Below, piece by piece: positions 10,017 to 19,700 of a stretch of DNA of 64,000 bases; the first letter of the stretch is position 1; each line of letters begins with the position of its first letter. The position numbers were made by a program, and so were the translations under genes. This DNA comes from Burkholderia gladioli (GTDB lineage Bacteria > Pseudomonadota > Gammaproteobacteria > Burkholderiales > Burkholderiaceae), in the NCBI RefSeq assembly GCF_000959725.1, contig NZ_CP009322.1, positions 3,472,001 to 3,536,000 on the forward strand, written 5' to 3'. The notes under the pieces were generated by a model. It was not told the origin of the DNA, did not search any database, and saw nothing but the letters and a program-made list of their open reading frames with translations.

Positions 10017-11234
10017 TCAGGGCCAGTCGGAAAACGGACTCGGCCAGGTGGTCCAGACGGCCGGGCCGCGGGACATTTCCTCGTCGCTGAGCAGACAGGC
10101 ATCGAGCCGGGCGCGCATCGACGCCTCGTCCATGTCCATGCCGATCAGCACCAGTTCCTGCCGCGCGTCGCCGACGCGCTCGTCCCACTTGGCGCGGATC
10201 GCGGCGACCGCCTCGGAATCCTGCGGCCAGCGCTCCTCGGGCACCGCGGCCCACCAGTAGCCGGCCGGGCCGTGGCGCGCCACGGCGCCCGCCTGCGACC
10301 AGCTCCCGGCCAGGGTCGGGTGGCTGGCCAGCCAGAAGAAGCCCTTCGAGCGCACCACGCCGGGCCATTCGCTATCGATCAGCGCGTGGAAGCGCTGTGG
10401 GTGGAACGGGCGCCGCGCGCGATAGACGAAGCTGCGGATGCCGTATTCGTCGGTTTCGGGCGTGTGGGTGCCGCGCATTTCCTGCAGCCAGCCCGGCGCC
10501 TTCGAGGCTTCGTCGAAATCGAACAGGCCGGTGCTGAGCACGCGCTCGAGCGGCACCTTGCCGAATTCGGCCAGCTCGATGCGCGCGCGCGGGTTCAGGC
10601 CGCGCAGGATCGCCATCAGGCGCTCGCGCTCGGCGTCGCTGATCAGGTCGATCTTGTTCAGCACGATCACGTCGCAGAACTCGATCTGCTCGATCAGCAG
10701 GTCGACCACGGTGCGCCGGTCTTCCTCGCCCAGCGATTCGCCGCGCGATTGCAGGCTGTCGCGCGAGCTGTAGTCGAGCAGGAAGTTGTAGCCGTCCACC
10801 ACCGTCACCATGGTGTCGAGCTGGGCGATCTCGTTGAGGCTGCGGCCGTCCTCGCCCTCGAAGGTGAAGGTCTCGGCCACCGGCAGCGGCTCGGAGATGC
10901 CGGTCGACTCGATCACGATCTGGTCGAAGCGGCCCTCGCGCGCCAGCCGGTCGACCTCCTCCAGCAGGTCCTCGCGCAGCGTGCAGCAGATGCAGCCGTT
11001 GCTCATCTCCACCAGCTTCTCGTCGGTGCGCGACAGCTCGGCGCCGCCCTCGCGCACCAGGGCCGCGTCGATGTTCACCTCCGACATGTCGTTGACGATC
11101 ACCGCCACGCGCCGGCCCTCGCGATTGTTGAGGATGTGGTTCAGCAAGGTGGTCTTGCCCGCGCCGAGGAAGCCGGACAGCACCGTGACCGGCAAGCTGC
11201 CGGGAGAGGGGGAAGTGGAGGTTGCTTGGCTCAT
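10017..11234 (-). CDS. COG0523-family GTPase (zinc metallochaperone type), 405 aa
   Basis: G3E-type P-loop GTPase. It has a Walker [13 protein letters not shown] near the N-terminus, the metal-binding CxCC motif in [12 protein letters not shown], the NKID guanine-specificity motif, and a CobW-type C-terminal domain (from about residue 270). COG0523 proteins next to Zur sites are thought to deliver zinc to essential enzymes. Start at MSQATSTSP is preferred because it precedes the Walker A by the usual short distance; an upstream Met at 11303 would overlap zur by 23 bases. It follows zur by 46 bp in the same operon. Confidence 0.9.
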   Translation of the reverse strand: MSQATSTSPSPGSLPVTVLSGFLGAGKTTLLNHILNNREGRRVAVIVNDMSEVNIDAALVREGGAELSRTDEKLVEMSNGCICCTLREDLLEEVDRLAREGRFDQIVIESTGISEPLPVAETFTFEGEDGRSLNEIAQLDTMVTVVDGYNFLLDYSSRDSLQSRGESLGEEDRRTVVDLLIEQIEFCDVIVLNKIDLISDAERERLMAILRGLNPRARIELAEFGKVPLERVLSTGLFDFDEASKAPGWLQEMRGTHTPETDEYGIRSFVYRARRPFHPQRFHALIDSEWPGVVRSKGFFWLASHPTLAGSWSQAGAVARHGPAGYWWAAVPEERWPQDSEAVAAIRAKWDERVGDARQELVLIGMDMDEASMRARLDACLLSDEEMSRGPAVWTTWPSPFSDWP

Positions 11235-11280
11235 CTTGGGGATCTCGATAATGGCGCGCGCCGGCTCGCTCGATGGCGGC

Positions 11281-11685
11281 TCAGCCGTGCGTGGCCTGTT
11301 CACGTGCGCCGCAGGCCGCGCACTGGCCGTGAAGCTCGATGGCGGCCTGGCGCAGGGAGAATGCGTGCTCGCGCATCCAGTGCCCCAGGCAGCGGCCGAC
11401 TTCCGGGTCGACGAATTCGTCGACCTGCCCGCATTCGTCGCAGATCGCGAAGGCGAGCAGGCCGGGCCCGCAGGCGGCCGTCTGCCGGCAGGCCAGGTAG
11501 GCGTTCAGCGATTCGAGCCGGTGCACCAGGCCATGCGCGGTGAGTCGCTCCAGCGCCCGGTAGACCTGGGCCGGCGCGCTGAAACCCTGCTCGCGCAGCC
11601 GCGCCAGCAGCGCGTAGGCGCTGAGCGGGCCGGCCGCCTGCCTGAGGGCGGCCAGCACGCGCTGCTGGTTGACGGTCAATCGCAT
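11281..11685 (-). CDS. zur: Fur-family zinc regulator Zur, 134 aa
   Basis: Winged-helix N-terminus ([30 protein letters not shown]) is typical of Fur/Zur. The C-terminal half carries two Cys pairs, CDEC and CAAC, that form the structural zinc site, plus the dimerisation segment with several His and Glu. The gene starts the operon of zinc-linked enzymes, and an AT-rich palindrome lies 62 bp upstream, so Zur rather than Fur or PerR is the best call. A strong Shine-Dalgarno GGAGG lies six bases before the ATG. Likely autorepressed with zinc. Confidence 0.9.
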   Translation of the reverse strand: MRLTVNQQRVLAALRQAAGPLSAYALLARLREQGFSAPAQVYRALERLTAHGLVHRLESLNAYLACRQTAACGPGLLAFAICDECGQVDEFVDPEVGRCLGHWMREHAFSLRQAAIELHGQCAACGAREQATHG

Positions 11686-11746
11686 GGGAATCCTCCGGGG
11701 CCGGCCTCGGGCATCGCGACGGCGGGATGCGATGCGGGATACGAAA

Positions 11747-11763
11747 ATGATATGTTATATCAT
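11747..11763 (-). promoter_or_regulatory. Candidate Zur box upstream of zur
   Basis: ATGATAT-GTT-ATATCAT is a perfect 7-bp inverted repeat in an AT-rich patch within very GC-rich DNA, 62 bp upstream of zur. It resembles the proteobacterial Zur consensus (GAAATGTTATA-type dyad), and the flanking bases extend the similarity (GAAAATGATATG). It would control the whole operon. Confidence 0.75.
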
Positions 11764-12021
11764 CTCGGGGCGGCGCGTAGGGTGCCGTGTGGCGGTAAAG
11801 AGAAGGGAGCGAGGTAGAGGCGGGCGCTTGACCAGCGCGTTAACGAGCGGCGCGATGCGCTGACGACGGTTGCGATCGGGCAGATTTCCTGGCGCATACG
11901 CTGGCGCTGGCTCGGCGGCTGCGTCAGGCAGCGCCTTGCTGGCGGCGCTCGATGCGCGAGCTGTTCGACCTGATGAAATGCTGGTGCCGAGGCAGCGGGC
12001 CGCGGCCCCAGGGCGGGGCGC
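11764..12021. other. Intergenic stretch between the zur promoter and the diguanylate cyclase gene
   Basis: About 260 bp of non-coding, GC-rich sequence following the diguanylate cyclase stop codon on the minus strand. Several GC-rich self-complementary patches occur near 11995-12020 and may end that transcript, but there is no clear T tract. No gene was recognised. Confidence 0.5.
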
Positions 12022-13173
12022 CTAGCCCTGCACCAGCCGGTTGCCGCCGAGCGATTTCGCCGTGTAGAGCGCGGCGTCGGCGGCGGCCAGCATCTCGGCC
12101 AGGGCCGGCACCGAGTTCGCCTCGTAGCGCGCCAGGCCGATGCTGACGGTGGCCTGGATGTCGATGCCGTCGATCTTGGCGGCGATCGTCTCGGCGAAGC
12201 GCTGCGCGACGTACTCGCCGAGTTCCGCGGCGCGCGAGGCGTCGTAGCTCGACAGCAGCGCCGCGAATTCCTCGCCGCCAATGCGCGCCAGGATCGTTTC
12301 GGACCCCAACACGGTGCGCGCCACCTCCGCAAACGATTTCAGCACCTCGTCGCCGGTGTGATGGCCGTAACGGTCGTTGATGCGCTTGAACTGGTCGAGG
12401 TCGAGCGCCAGCACCGCGAACGGCAGCTTGCCGCCGGCCGCCTGGATCGCCCGCGTGCCTTCCTCGAAGAACCAGCGGCGATTGCCCAGGCGCGTCAGGT
12501 AGTCGGTCTGGGCCTCGCGCAGCAGGCGGCCATGGGTTTCCTCGCGGATCAGCCGCAGCAGCGTCATCGGCAGGATCACGGAATACAGCACGCCCTCGTA
12601 GAGCGTCGCCTGGCTCGCCAGCATCACCAGCGGCATGCCGTAGCGCTGCGCCAGCCAGGGCAGCACCAGTGCCCGCGCAATATAGAACAGCGCATGCAGG
12701 CCGGTGACGAGGATCGCGATGCGGCGCGCCTGCAGGGCCTTCATGCCCTCGCAGCGCAGCAGTTCGCGGGTGGTCATGCCGCTCGCGAAGGCGATCGGCA
12801 GGGCGCTGACGTAGTACCACATCACGTCCGCCCAGCGCGTCCAGCAAATCGCCCAGGCCAGCGCGTCCACCGCCAGCACGCCGATCGCCACGCGCGTCGC
12901 GCGGCGGCCGTTCAGCGCCGCCACCCCGCCCAGGATCAGCAGGTAGCCGCCGAGGATCACCAGGTTGCTGAGCACGGCGCCCGACGCGCCGGGCATGGCG
13001 CGGCGCACCAGCACCACGGCGCAGCCCACGCCGAGCGTGGTATAGCCGGCGGCCAGGATCCGCAATGCCTTGCTGCGATGGGGATGAGCCTGGTGCTCCC
13101 AGAACGTCAGTCCGGCACTGGCGAACAGCGTTCCGATCGCGAGGAAATATAGGGTAAGAAGGTCGACGTGCAT
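12022..13173 (-). CDS. Membrane-bound diguanylate cyclase (GGDEF), 383 aa
   Basis: Makes the second messenger cyclic di-GMP. The N-terminal half (residues 1-205) has about six to seven hydrophobic helices forming a membrane sensor domain without a recognised ligand motif. The C-terminal GGDEF domain (about 220-383) has DYLTRLGNRRWF, DLDQFKRINDRYGHHTGD and the active-site loop ARIGGEEF, so it should be active. The inhibitory I-site RxxD expected five residues before GGEEF is absent (the segment reads LGSETILA), so classical product feedback is unlikely. It stands alone. Confidence 0.9.
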   Translation of the reverse strand: MHVDLLTLYFLAIGTLFASAGLTFWEHQAHPHRSKALRILAAGYTTLGVGCAVVLVRRAMPGASGAVLSNLVILGGYLLILGGVAALNGRRATRVAIGVLAVDALAWAICWTRWADVMWYYVSALPIAFASGMTTRELLRCEGMKALQARRIAILVTGLHALFYIARALVLPWLAQRYGMPLVMLASQATLYEGVLYSVILPMTLLRLIREETHGRLLREAQTDYLTRLGNRRWFFEEGTRAIQAAGGKLPFAVLALDLDQFKRINDRYGHHTGDEVLKSFAEVARTVLGSETILARIGGEEFAALLSSYDASRAAELGEYVAQRFAETIAAKIDGIDIQATVSIGLARYEANSVPALAEMLAAADAALYTAKSLGGNRLVQG

Positions 13174-13782
13174 TACTGACGTAAAGGCTTACGCCGGTGT
13201 GTCGCGGCGGCTGGCGGCATTTTACGCTGAACGTTCGACAACTCCGTGATGTTCAAATTTCAGGCGTGACGGGCGCAATTCATCGAGGGGAGCGGCGCTC
13301 GTTTCGGCTGTGCCGTGATCGAGCGGCGGCTTCCCGGTATCGCGCGGGCCGGATTGAAAAGATGGCGGCGGCCCGCAGCGCGGCGATCAGGAAGGTCGAA
13401 CTGGTCGATGGAATTGAAATTGAGTGGCGATTATTTTCACCATTACTGAAATTAAAATCAAAGGTGCCATTTGTTGTTGATGGTGCCTGATTTCAAATGT
13501 ATCGGTATGCACGGGGTAATTTCCTTGTCATCGTCGTGATACAGTATGTTTCAAATCTTTCCGTAGACGGAATATTCAATCCAGGTGAATCGGAAAACCG
13601 AGCCGGGCTCTCATGCCCGGCTCGGTTGCTCCTGCCTGGGCGATCGGCTATGTCCACCCACGAATTGCCGTGAAATCGGCAGGAATCAGCCCGGTTTTTC
13701 GATTTATCAAACGCTCGATGATATTGCATGGGCAACCGCCAATAATTCCCGCGCTGCCGTGGCGCATTGCGCGCGCTAAATA
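13174..13782. other. 609-bp AT-richer intergenic region / NRPS promoter and leader
   Basis: Separates the divergent diguanylate cyclase and NRPS genes. Positions about 13390-13580 are markedly AT-rich compared with the surroundings, so the NRPS promoter is probably here, although no unambiguous -35/-10 pair can be fixed by eye. Short open frames at 13197-13490 and 13585-13779 show no family signal or good ribosome site. A perfect 13-bp inverted repeat lies at 13596-13627. Confidence 0.6.
13596..13627 (+). terminator. Perfect 13-bp inverted repeat in the NRPS leader
   Basis: AACCGAGCCGGGC (13596-13608) and GCCCGGCTCGGTT (13615-13627) are exact inverted repeats with a six-base loop, followed by a short T/C stretch. 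It lies about 155 bp before the NRPS start. It could be an intrinsic terminator or attenuator in a long leader, or the end of an unannotated small transcript; the downstream T run is weak. Confidence 0.5.
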
Positions 13783-16700
13783 ATGACGAGGATAATTTTG
13801 AACGCCAAAAACCCTCAGGAAATTCTGGAGCTCACCGCGGCGCAATTGGAAATGTGGTTTTCGCAGCAACGCGAGCCCGACAATCCCTTGTTCGACAGCC
13901 GCGCTTATGTGGATATCGGGGGGGCGATCCATTACCCGGCTTTCGAGGCGGCGGTGCGCCGTTTCATCGAGGAAGCCCGGATCCTGCATTTCCGTTTCCT
14001 TGAAACATCGTCGGGGCCGGTTCAATTCGAAGCTGGCGGAGATTCCTTCGAGCCGACGTTCATCGACGTCTCGCGCGAGGACGATCCATTCGCGGCTTGC
14101 TGGAACGCGATGCAGGCCGAATCGAATCGTCCATACGATGTCCTCTCCGGCAGGCTGTTCAGTCAAACGCTGTTCAAGCTGGGCGACCAGCGGCATGTCT
14201 GGTACCAGCGCTATCACCATATCGTGATGGATGGCGCCAGCATCCCGCTCGCGACGCGCCGGGTGGCCGCGATCTACACGGCGCTGATGCGGCAGGCGCC
14301 GGTTCCCGACGCGGACTTCGGGGCGATCGACCTGATGATGAGCGGCGACCGCGCGTATCGGTCCTCGCCGCGCTACGCGAGCGACCGCCAGTATTGGCAG
14401 GACTACGTCCATGCCTTGCCTGCCACGGAGACGATCGCCGGTGCGGCGCCGCGCGCGAGCGGTTTCTTCAACCGGGCATCGGCGCCGCTTCCCGCTGCAT
14501 TCATCGACCAACTCGACCAGATCGAGACGCGGATCGCGAAGTGGCCGCTCGTGCTCACCGCCATCGTGGCGGCCTATCTCTACCGGATGAGCAACGGCCG
14601 TATAACCGTGTTCGATTTTCCGGTTTCGGCGCGCAGCAAGGAGACGCGTGCGCTGCCCGGCATGTTCGCCAATATCCTGCCGATGCGGCTGCCCATCACG
14701 CCGGGCACGACGCTGGCGGAGTTGACGCGCCAGGTGAGCACCGAAGTCTTCGCGCACATGAAGCACCAGCAGTTCCGCGTGAAGGAGATCAGGCAGATGC
14801 GCGGTGCGTTCGCCGGGCCGGTGTTTGGTCCGCGCATCAATATCGTTCCCTACGACAACCGCTGGGAGTTCGATGACGGCCGCGCGACCTTGCACGCGCT
14901 CGCCAATGGCCTGGTCAACGATTTCGCGGTGACCGTGACGGGCAATCCGCGCGATCCCGGCTGCACGCTGCATGTGGATGCGAACGCCGAGCTTTATGAC
15001 GAAGCCAGCGTGCAGGCGCATCGGAAGCGTTTGCTGCACTTCATCGAGGCGGCGCTGGCGGATCCGGAGCAGCCGATCGAGCGGATCGATTTGCTCGATG
15101 CCGACGAGCGGCGTTTGTTGCTGCAGACGTGGAATGCGACGGAAGCGGATTATCCGCGGCATCGATGTGTTCATGAGCTGGTCGAGGATCGGGCAGGGCA
15201 GATGCCCGAGGCGATTGCGCTGGTTGCGGGTGACGAGCAGCTTTCTTATGGCGAGCTCAATGCGCGTGCGAATCGGCTTGCTCGCTATCTCGTCAAGCTC
15301 GGCGTTGGACCGGATATTCCGGTTGCCGTGTGTGCGGAGCGAAGCGTCGCGATGGTTGTTGCGTTGCTCGCGGTGTTCAAGGCCGGTGGCGCGTACTTGT
15401 CGATCGATCCCGCTTATTCGAGTGCGCGCCTCGCTCATATCCTCGATGATGCGGCACCGCCCGTCATGCTGGTCGATTCGGTTGGGCGTGAAGCGCTCGG
15501 CGAGGCGCGTCTGGCCAAGCATGTGATGGTTGATTTGAGCGCGGTGTTGGCGCCGTGGGATGAACTGGCTTCGGACAATCTTCCGCCGCGCTCGCTCGGG
15601 CTGGATTCATCGCACCTCGCTTACGTGATCTACACGTCCGGCTCCACCGGCACGCCCAAGGGCGTGATGGTCGAGCATCGCCAACTCGCGAATCTCGTGA
15701 CTTGGCATATCGATCGCTTCGAGTTACGGGCGGGTTCTCGTGTCCCTGCCACCGCAAGCCTGGCCTTCGACGCCAGCGTGTGGGAGCTTTGGCCCGTGCT
15801 GTGTGCTGGCGCAAGCTTGCTGCTGCCGCCGCCTGGACTGTCGTCCGATGCTGCTGCGTTGTTGAACTGGTGGCGACATCAGTCGATGGATTGCGCATTC
15901 CTCGTCACGCCGCTGGCGCTGCTGGCAATGCAGTCTGAATTGCCGCCGGGGCTGAAATCGCTGCTGATCGGCGGCGATCGCGTGACGTCGCTGCCTTCTG
16001 GGTTGCCGCCATCGCTGCGTATCGTCAACAACTATGGCCCAACCGAAACCACGGTCGTCGCGACCTCGGGCGAGATCGAACCGTCTGTCGGCGATATGGT
16101 TTATCCGATCGGCAAGCCGATCGCTAATACGCGCATTTACTTGCTCGATGAGAACCAGGCGCTGGTTCCCTTGGGCGCTGTCGGCGAACTCTACATCGGC
16201 GGTGCCGGTGTCGCGCGAGGCTACCTCAATCGCCCCGATCTCACCGCGCAACGCTTCCTTGCGGATCCGTTCGCGCGTGCTGAGGGCGATGCCGAGGCGC
16301 GCATGTATCGAACCGGCGACCTCGCGCGCTACCAGCCAGACGGCAACATCGTGTTCCTCGGTCGTAACGACGAGCAGGTCAAGGTGCGTGGCTTCCGAGT
16401 CGAACCCGGGGAGATCGAGGCGCAGCTCGCCACGCACGAAGCGGTGCGCGAGGCGATCGTCGTCGCTCGGCAGGATCCAGCGGGCAATGCTCGCTTGCTG
16501 GCTTATGTGAGCTTGCAGGACGCGGCGCCGCGTGCCGAGCTTGTTCGAGGCTTGCGCGAGCACCTTGCTGCACGACTGCCGGAATACATGGTGCCGGCCG
16601 CGTTCGTCGTGCTGGACGCCTTGCCGCTGACGCCGAACGGCAAGGTGGACCGTCGCGCGCTGCCGGAGCCGGATGACGAGGCGTTCGCGCAGGCGCAATA

Positions 16701-19700
16701 CGAAGCGCCGCAAGGCGAAACCGAGCAGACCATCGCCGCGCTGTGGGCCGAACTACTCGGCGTCGAGCGCGTGGGCCGGCACGATAACTTCTTCGTGCTC
16801 GGTGGCCACTCGCTGCTGGCCGTTCAGCTTATCGAGCGTTTGCGCCAGATCGGCTTGACGCTCGCCATCCGCGACTTGTTCGAGCAACCGGCACTTGCCG
16901 CGCTTTCCGCCACGCTCGGTCAATCGCGTGAAGTCGTGGTTCCGGAGAACCGGATCGGCCCCGACACGCGAGTCATCACGCCCGATCTCCTGCCGCTCGC
17001 CGATCTGTCGCAAGCCGATATCGATCGCATCGTGGCCCAGGTTCCAGGCGGTATCGCGAACATCCAGGACATCTACGCGCTTTCGCCGCTGCAGGACGGC
17101 ATCCTGTTTCACCATGTTCTCAGCACGCAGGGCGATCCCTATCTGTTGAGCGCGCATCTGGCCTTTACCGATCGCGCGGCGCTCGATCGCTACCTCCACG
17201 CAATATCGCGTCTCGTCGAACGGCACGACATCCTGCGCACCGCCGTACTGTGGGACGGGCTGGGTTCGCCGGTGCAGGTCGTCCTGCGGCAGGCGAGTGT
17301 CGAGGTGAGCGAGCTTGTCCTCGACGGCAACGGTGAGGCAATCGCGAAGCAGTTGCAGGATCGCATCCATCCGGCGCGCTACAGGATGGACCTGGCGCAG
17401 GCGCCGCTGCTGCGCTTCGTGCTTGCCGAAGAGGCGGGAGGGCGCTGGCAGGCGATCATGCTGCTTCATCACCTCGTCGGCGATCATTCCACCCTCGCGA
17501 TCCTGAACGAGGAAGTCCAGGCGACGATCGACGGGCAGGCTCATCTTCTTCCCGAACCGCAGCCCTATCGCAACCTGGTCGCGCACGCGAGGCTGGGGTT
17601 GCCCGCCAGTGCTCACGAAGCGTTCTTCAGCAAGATGCTGGGCGACGTCGATACGCCCACGCTTCCATTCGGCCTCGCGCTTGCACATGACGACATGGCG
17701 CCGGTGTACGAAGCGCGTCGAATCGTGCCGGTCGCGCTCGATGCACGGTTGCGCGCGCTGTCGAGAACCATCGGCGTGAGCCTCGCGACTATGTGCCATC
17801 TCGCTTGGGCGATGGTTCTGGCACGCACCAGCGGGCAGAAGCAGGTCGTGTTCGGAACGGTGTTGTTCGGGCGCATGGCGGCTGGTGCCGGCAGCGATCG
17901 CACCATGGGCCTGTACATCAACACGCTGCCGCTGCGCATCGATATCGACGCGACCGACGTGCGAGCGGCGGTTCGCGATACACAGATACGGCTCGCCGGC
18001 CTGCTGGCACACGAGCACGCATCGCTCGCGCTGGCGCAACGATGCAGCGGGATCGGCGCGAACGTGCCGCTTTTCAGCGCGCTGCTGAATTACCGCCATA
18101 ACGTGCGTCTCGATGCTCCTTCGCAATGGCCGCGCGATGTCGAACTGCTGGAGGCGCATGAGAGGACGAACTATCCGGTGACGCTGTCCGTCGAGGATTA
18201 CGGCGATGCGCTGGAGTTTGCCGCGCAGGTCATCGTGCCGGAACTGCCCGACAGGATATGCGCATATATGCAGCATGCGTTGGAGCAATTGGCGGATGCA
18301 CTCGATGCGGGATCCGGCTCGCTCGATCATCTGCAGGTTGTGCCTGAGGATGAGCGAGCGCTGCTGATCGATACGCTGAACGCGACGGATGCGCCTTACG
18401 ATCGGAATCAGTATCTGCATGGGCTTTTCGAGGCGCAGGTGAAGCGCACGCCTGAGGCTACCGCGTTGATTGCCGGTGATGAGCGGCTGTCTTATTCGGA
18501 GCTCGATGCGCGCGCGAATCGGTTTGCTCGGTACCTTGTCGGTCTGGGCGTTGGTCCCGATGCGCTTGTTGCCGTTTGTCTCGAACGCAGCACGGCAATG
18601 GTTGTTTCGCTGCTCGGCATCCTCAAGGCGGGCGGGGCTTATGTGCCGATCGATCCTGCTTATCCGGGGCCGCGCATCGCGCATATTGTTTCCGATTCCG
18701 CGCCTGCTGTCGTGCTGGTCGATGCGACGGGGCGCGAGGCCCTTGTCGATGCGCTCGGCGATGAGAAGCTGGCCGAGTATGGGCTGATCGATGTAGGTGT
18801 AGCGTCTGCACCTTGGGACGCTCTCTCTTCGGAGCCGCTCTCGCCGAACGCGCTTGGATTGAATCCACGTCATCTCGCCTATGTGATCTACACCTCGGGC
18901 TCCACCGGCATGCCCAAGGGCGTGCAGAACGAGCATGATGCGCTGGTCAATCGATTGACCTGGATGCAGGAGGCTTATCGGCTCGGTGGGCAAGATGTCG
19001 TGCTGCAGAAGACCCCGTTCAGCTTCGACGTATCGGTTTGGGAGTTCTTCTGGACGCTGGCCAATGGCGCGACGCTGGTCATGGCCGAGCCTGGCGCGCA
19101 TCGTGATGCCGACTATCTGACCGAGATCATCGCGAAGCACGGCGTTACCACGTTGCACTTCGTCCCCTCGATGCTCGCCGGCTTCCTGGAGGCGCAGGAT
19201 CTGACGCGCTGCAAGACGCTCTCGCGAATCATCTGCAGCGGCGAGGCCTTGCCGGCTCCGATCGCACGACGATGCCTGGAGCGGCTGCCTCATGCGCGGT
19301 TGCACAATCTCTATGGCCCGACCGAAGCGGCCATCGACGTCACTGCGTTTACTTGTCCTCCGGATTTCGACGCGCAAGCCGTTCCGATCGGCAAACCCAT
19401 CGCCAACACACGTATCTATCTGCTCGATGAGCATCAGGCACCTGTGCCCATGGGCGCGATAGGCGAGCTTTACATCGGCGGAGTTGGCGTCGCGCGTGGT
19501 TACCTGAATCGCGCTGATCTCACCGCGCAGCGATTCCTTGGCGATCCGTTCGCGCGTGCCGCCGGTCATCCTGAAGCACGGATGTATCGCACGGGCGATC
19601 TGGCTCGCTACCTGCCGGATGGCAATATCGTCTTCCTCGGTCGCAACGACGACCAAGTCAAGCTCCGCGGCTTCCGCATCGAGCTTGGCGAAATCGAGGT

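Noticed and set aside
7613..10102. One 829-residue protein joining folE2-side sequence to CysRS
   Set aside because: The first 350 or so residues are out-of-frame folE2 sequence; the CysRS start overlaps the folE2 stop.
13197..13490. 97-codon plus-strand frame in the NRPS upstream region
   Set aside because: No ribosome site or family similarity; its AT-rich 3' part looks like promoter DNA.
13440..13500. Repeat of GGTGCC around an AT-rich loop
   Set aside because: The copies are direct rather than inverted and short; no hairpin forms.
13585..13779. 64-codon frame ending just before the NRPS start, possible leader peptide
   Set aside because: It spans the inverted repeat and has no ribosome site; no run of regulatory codons.
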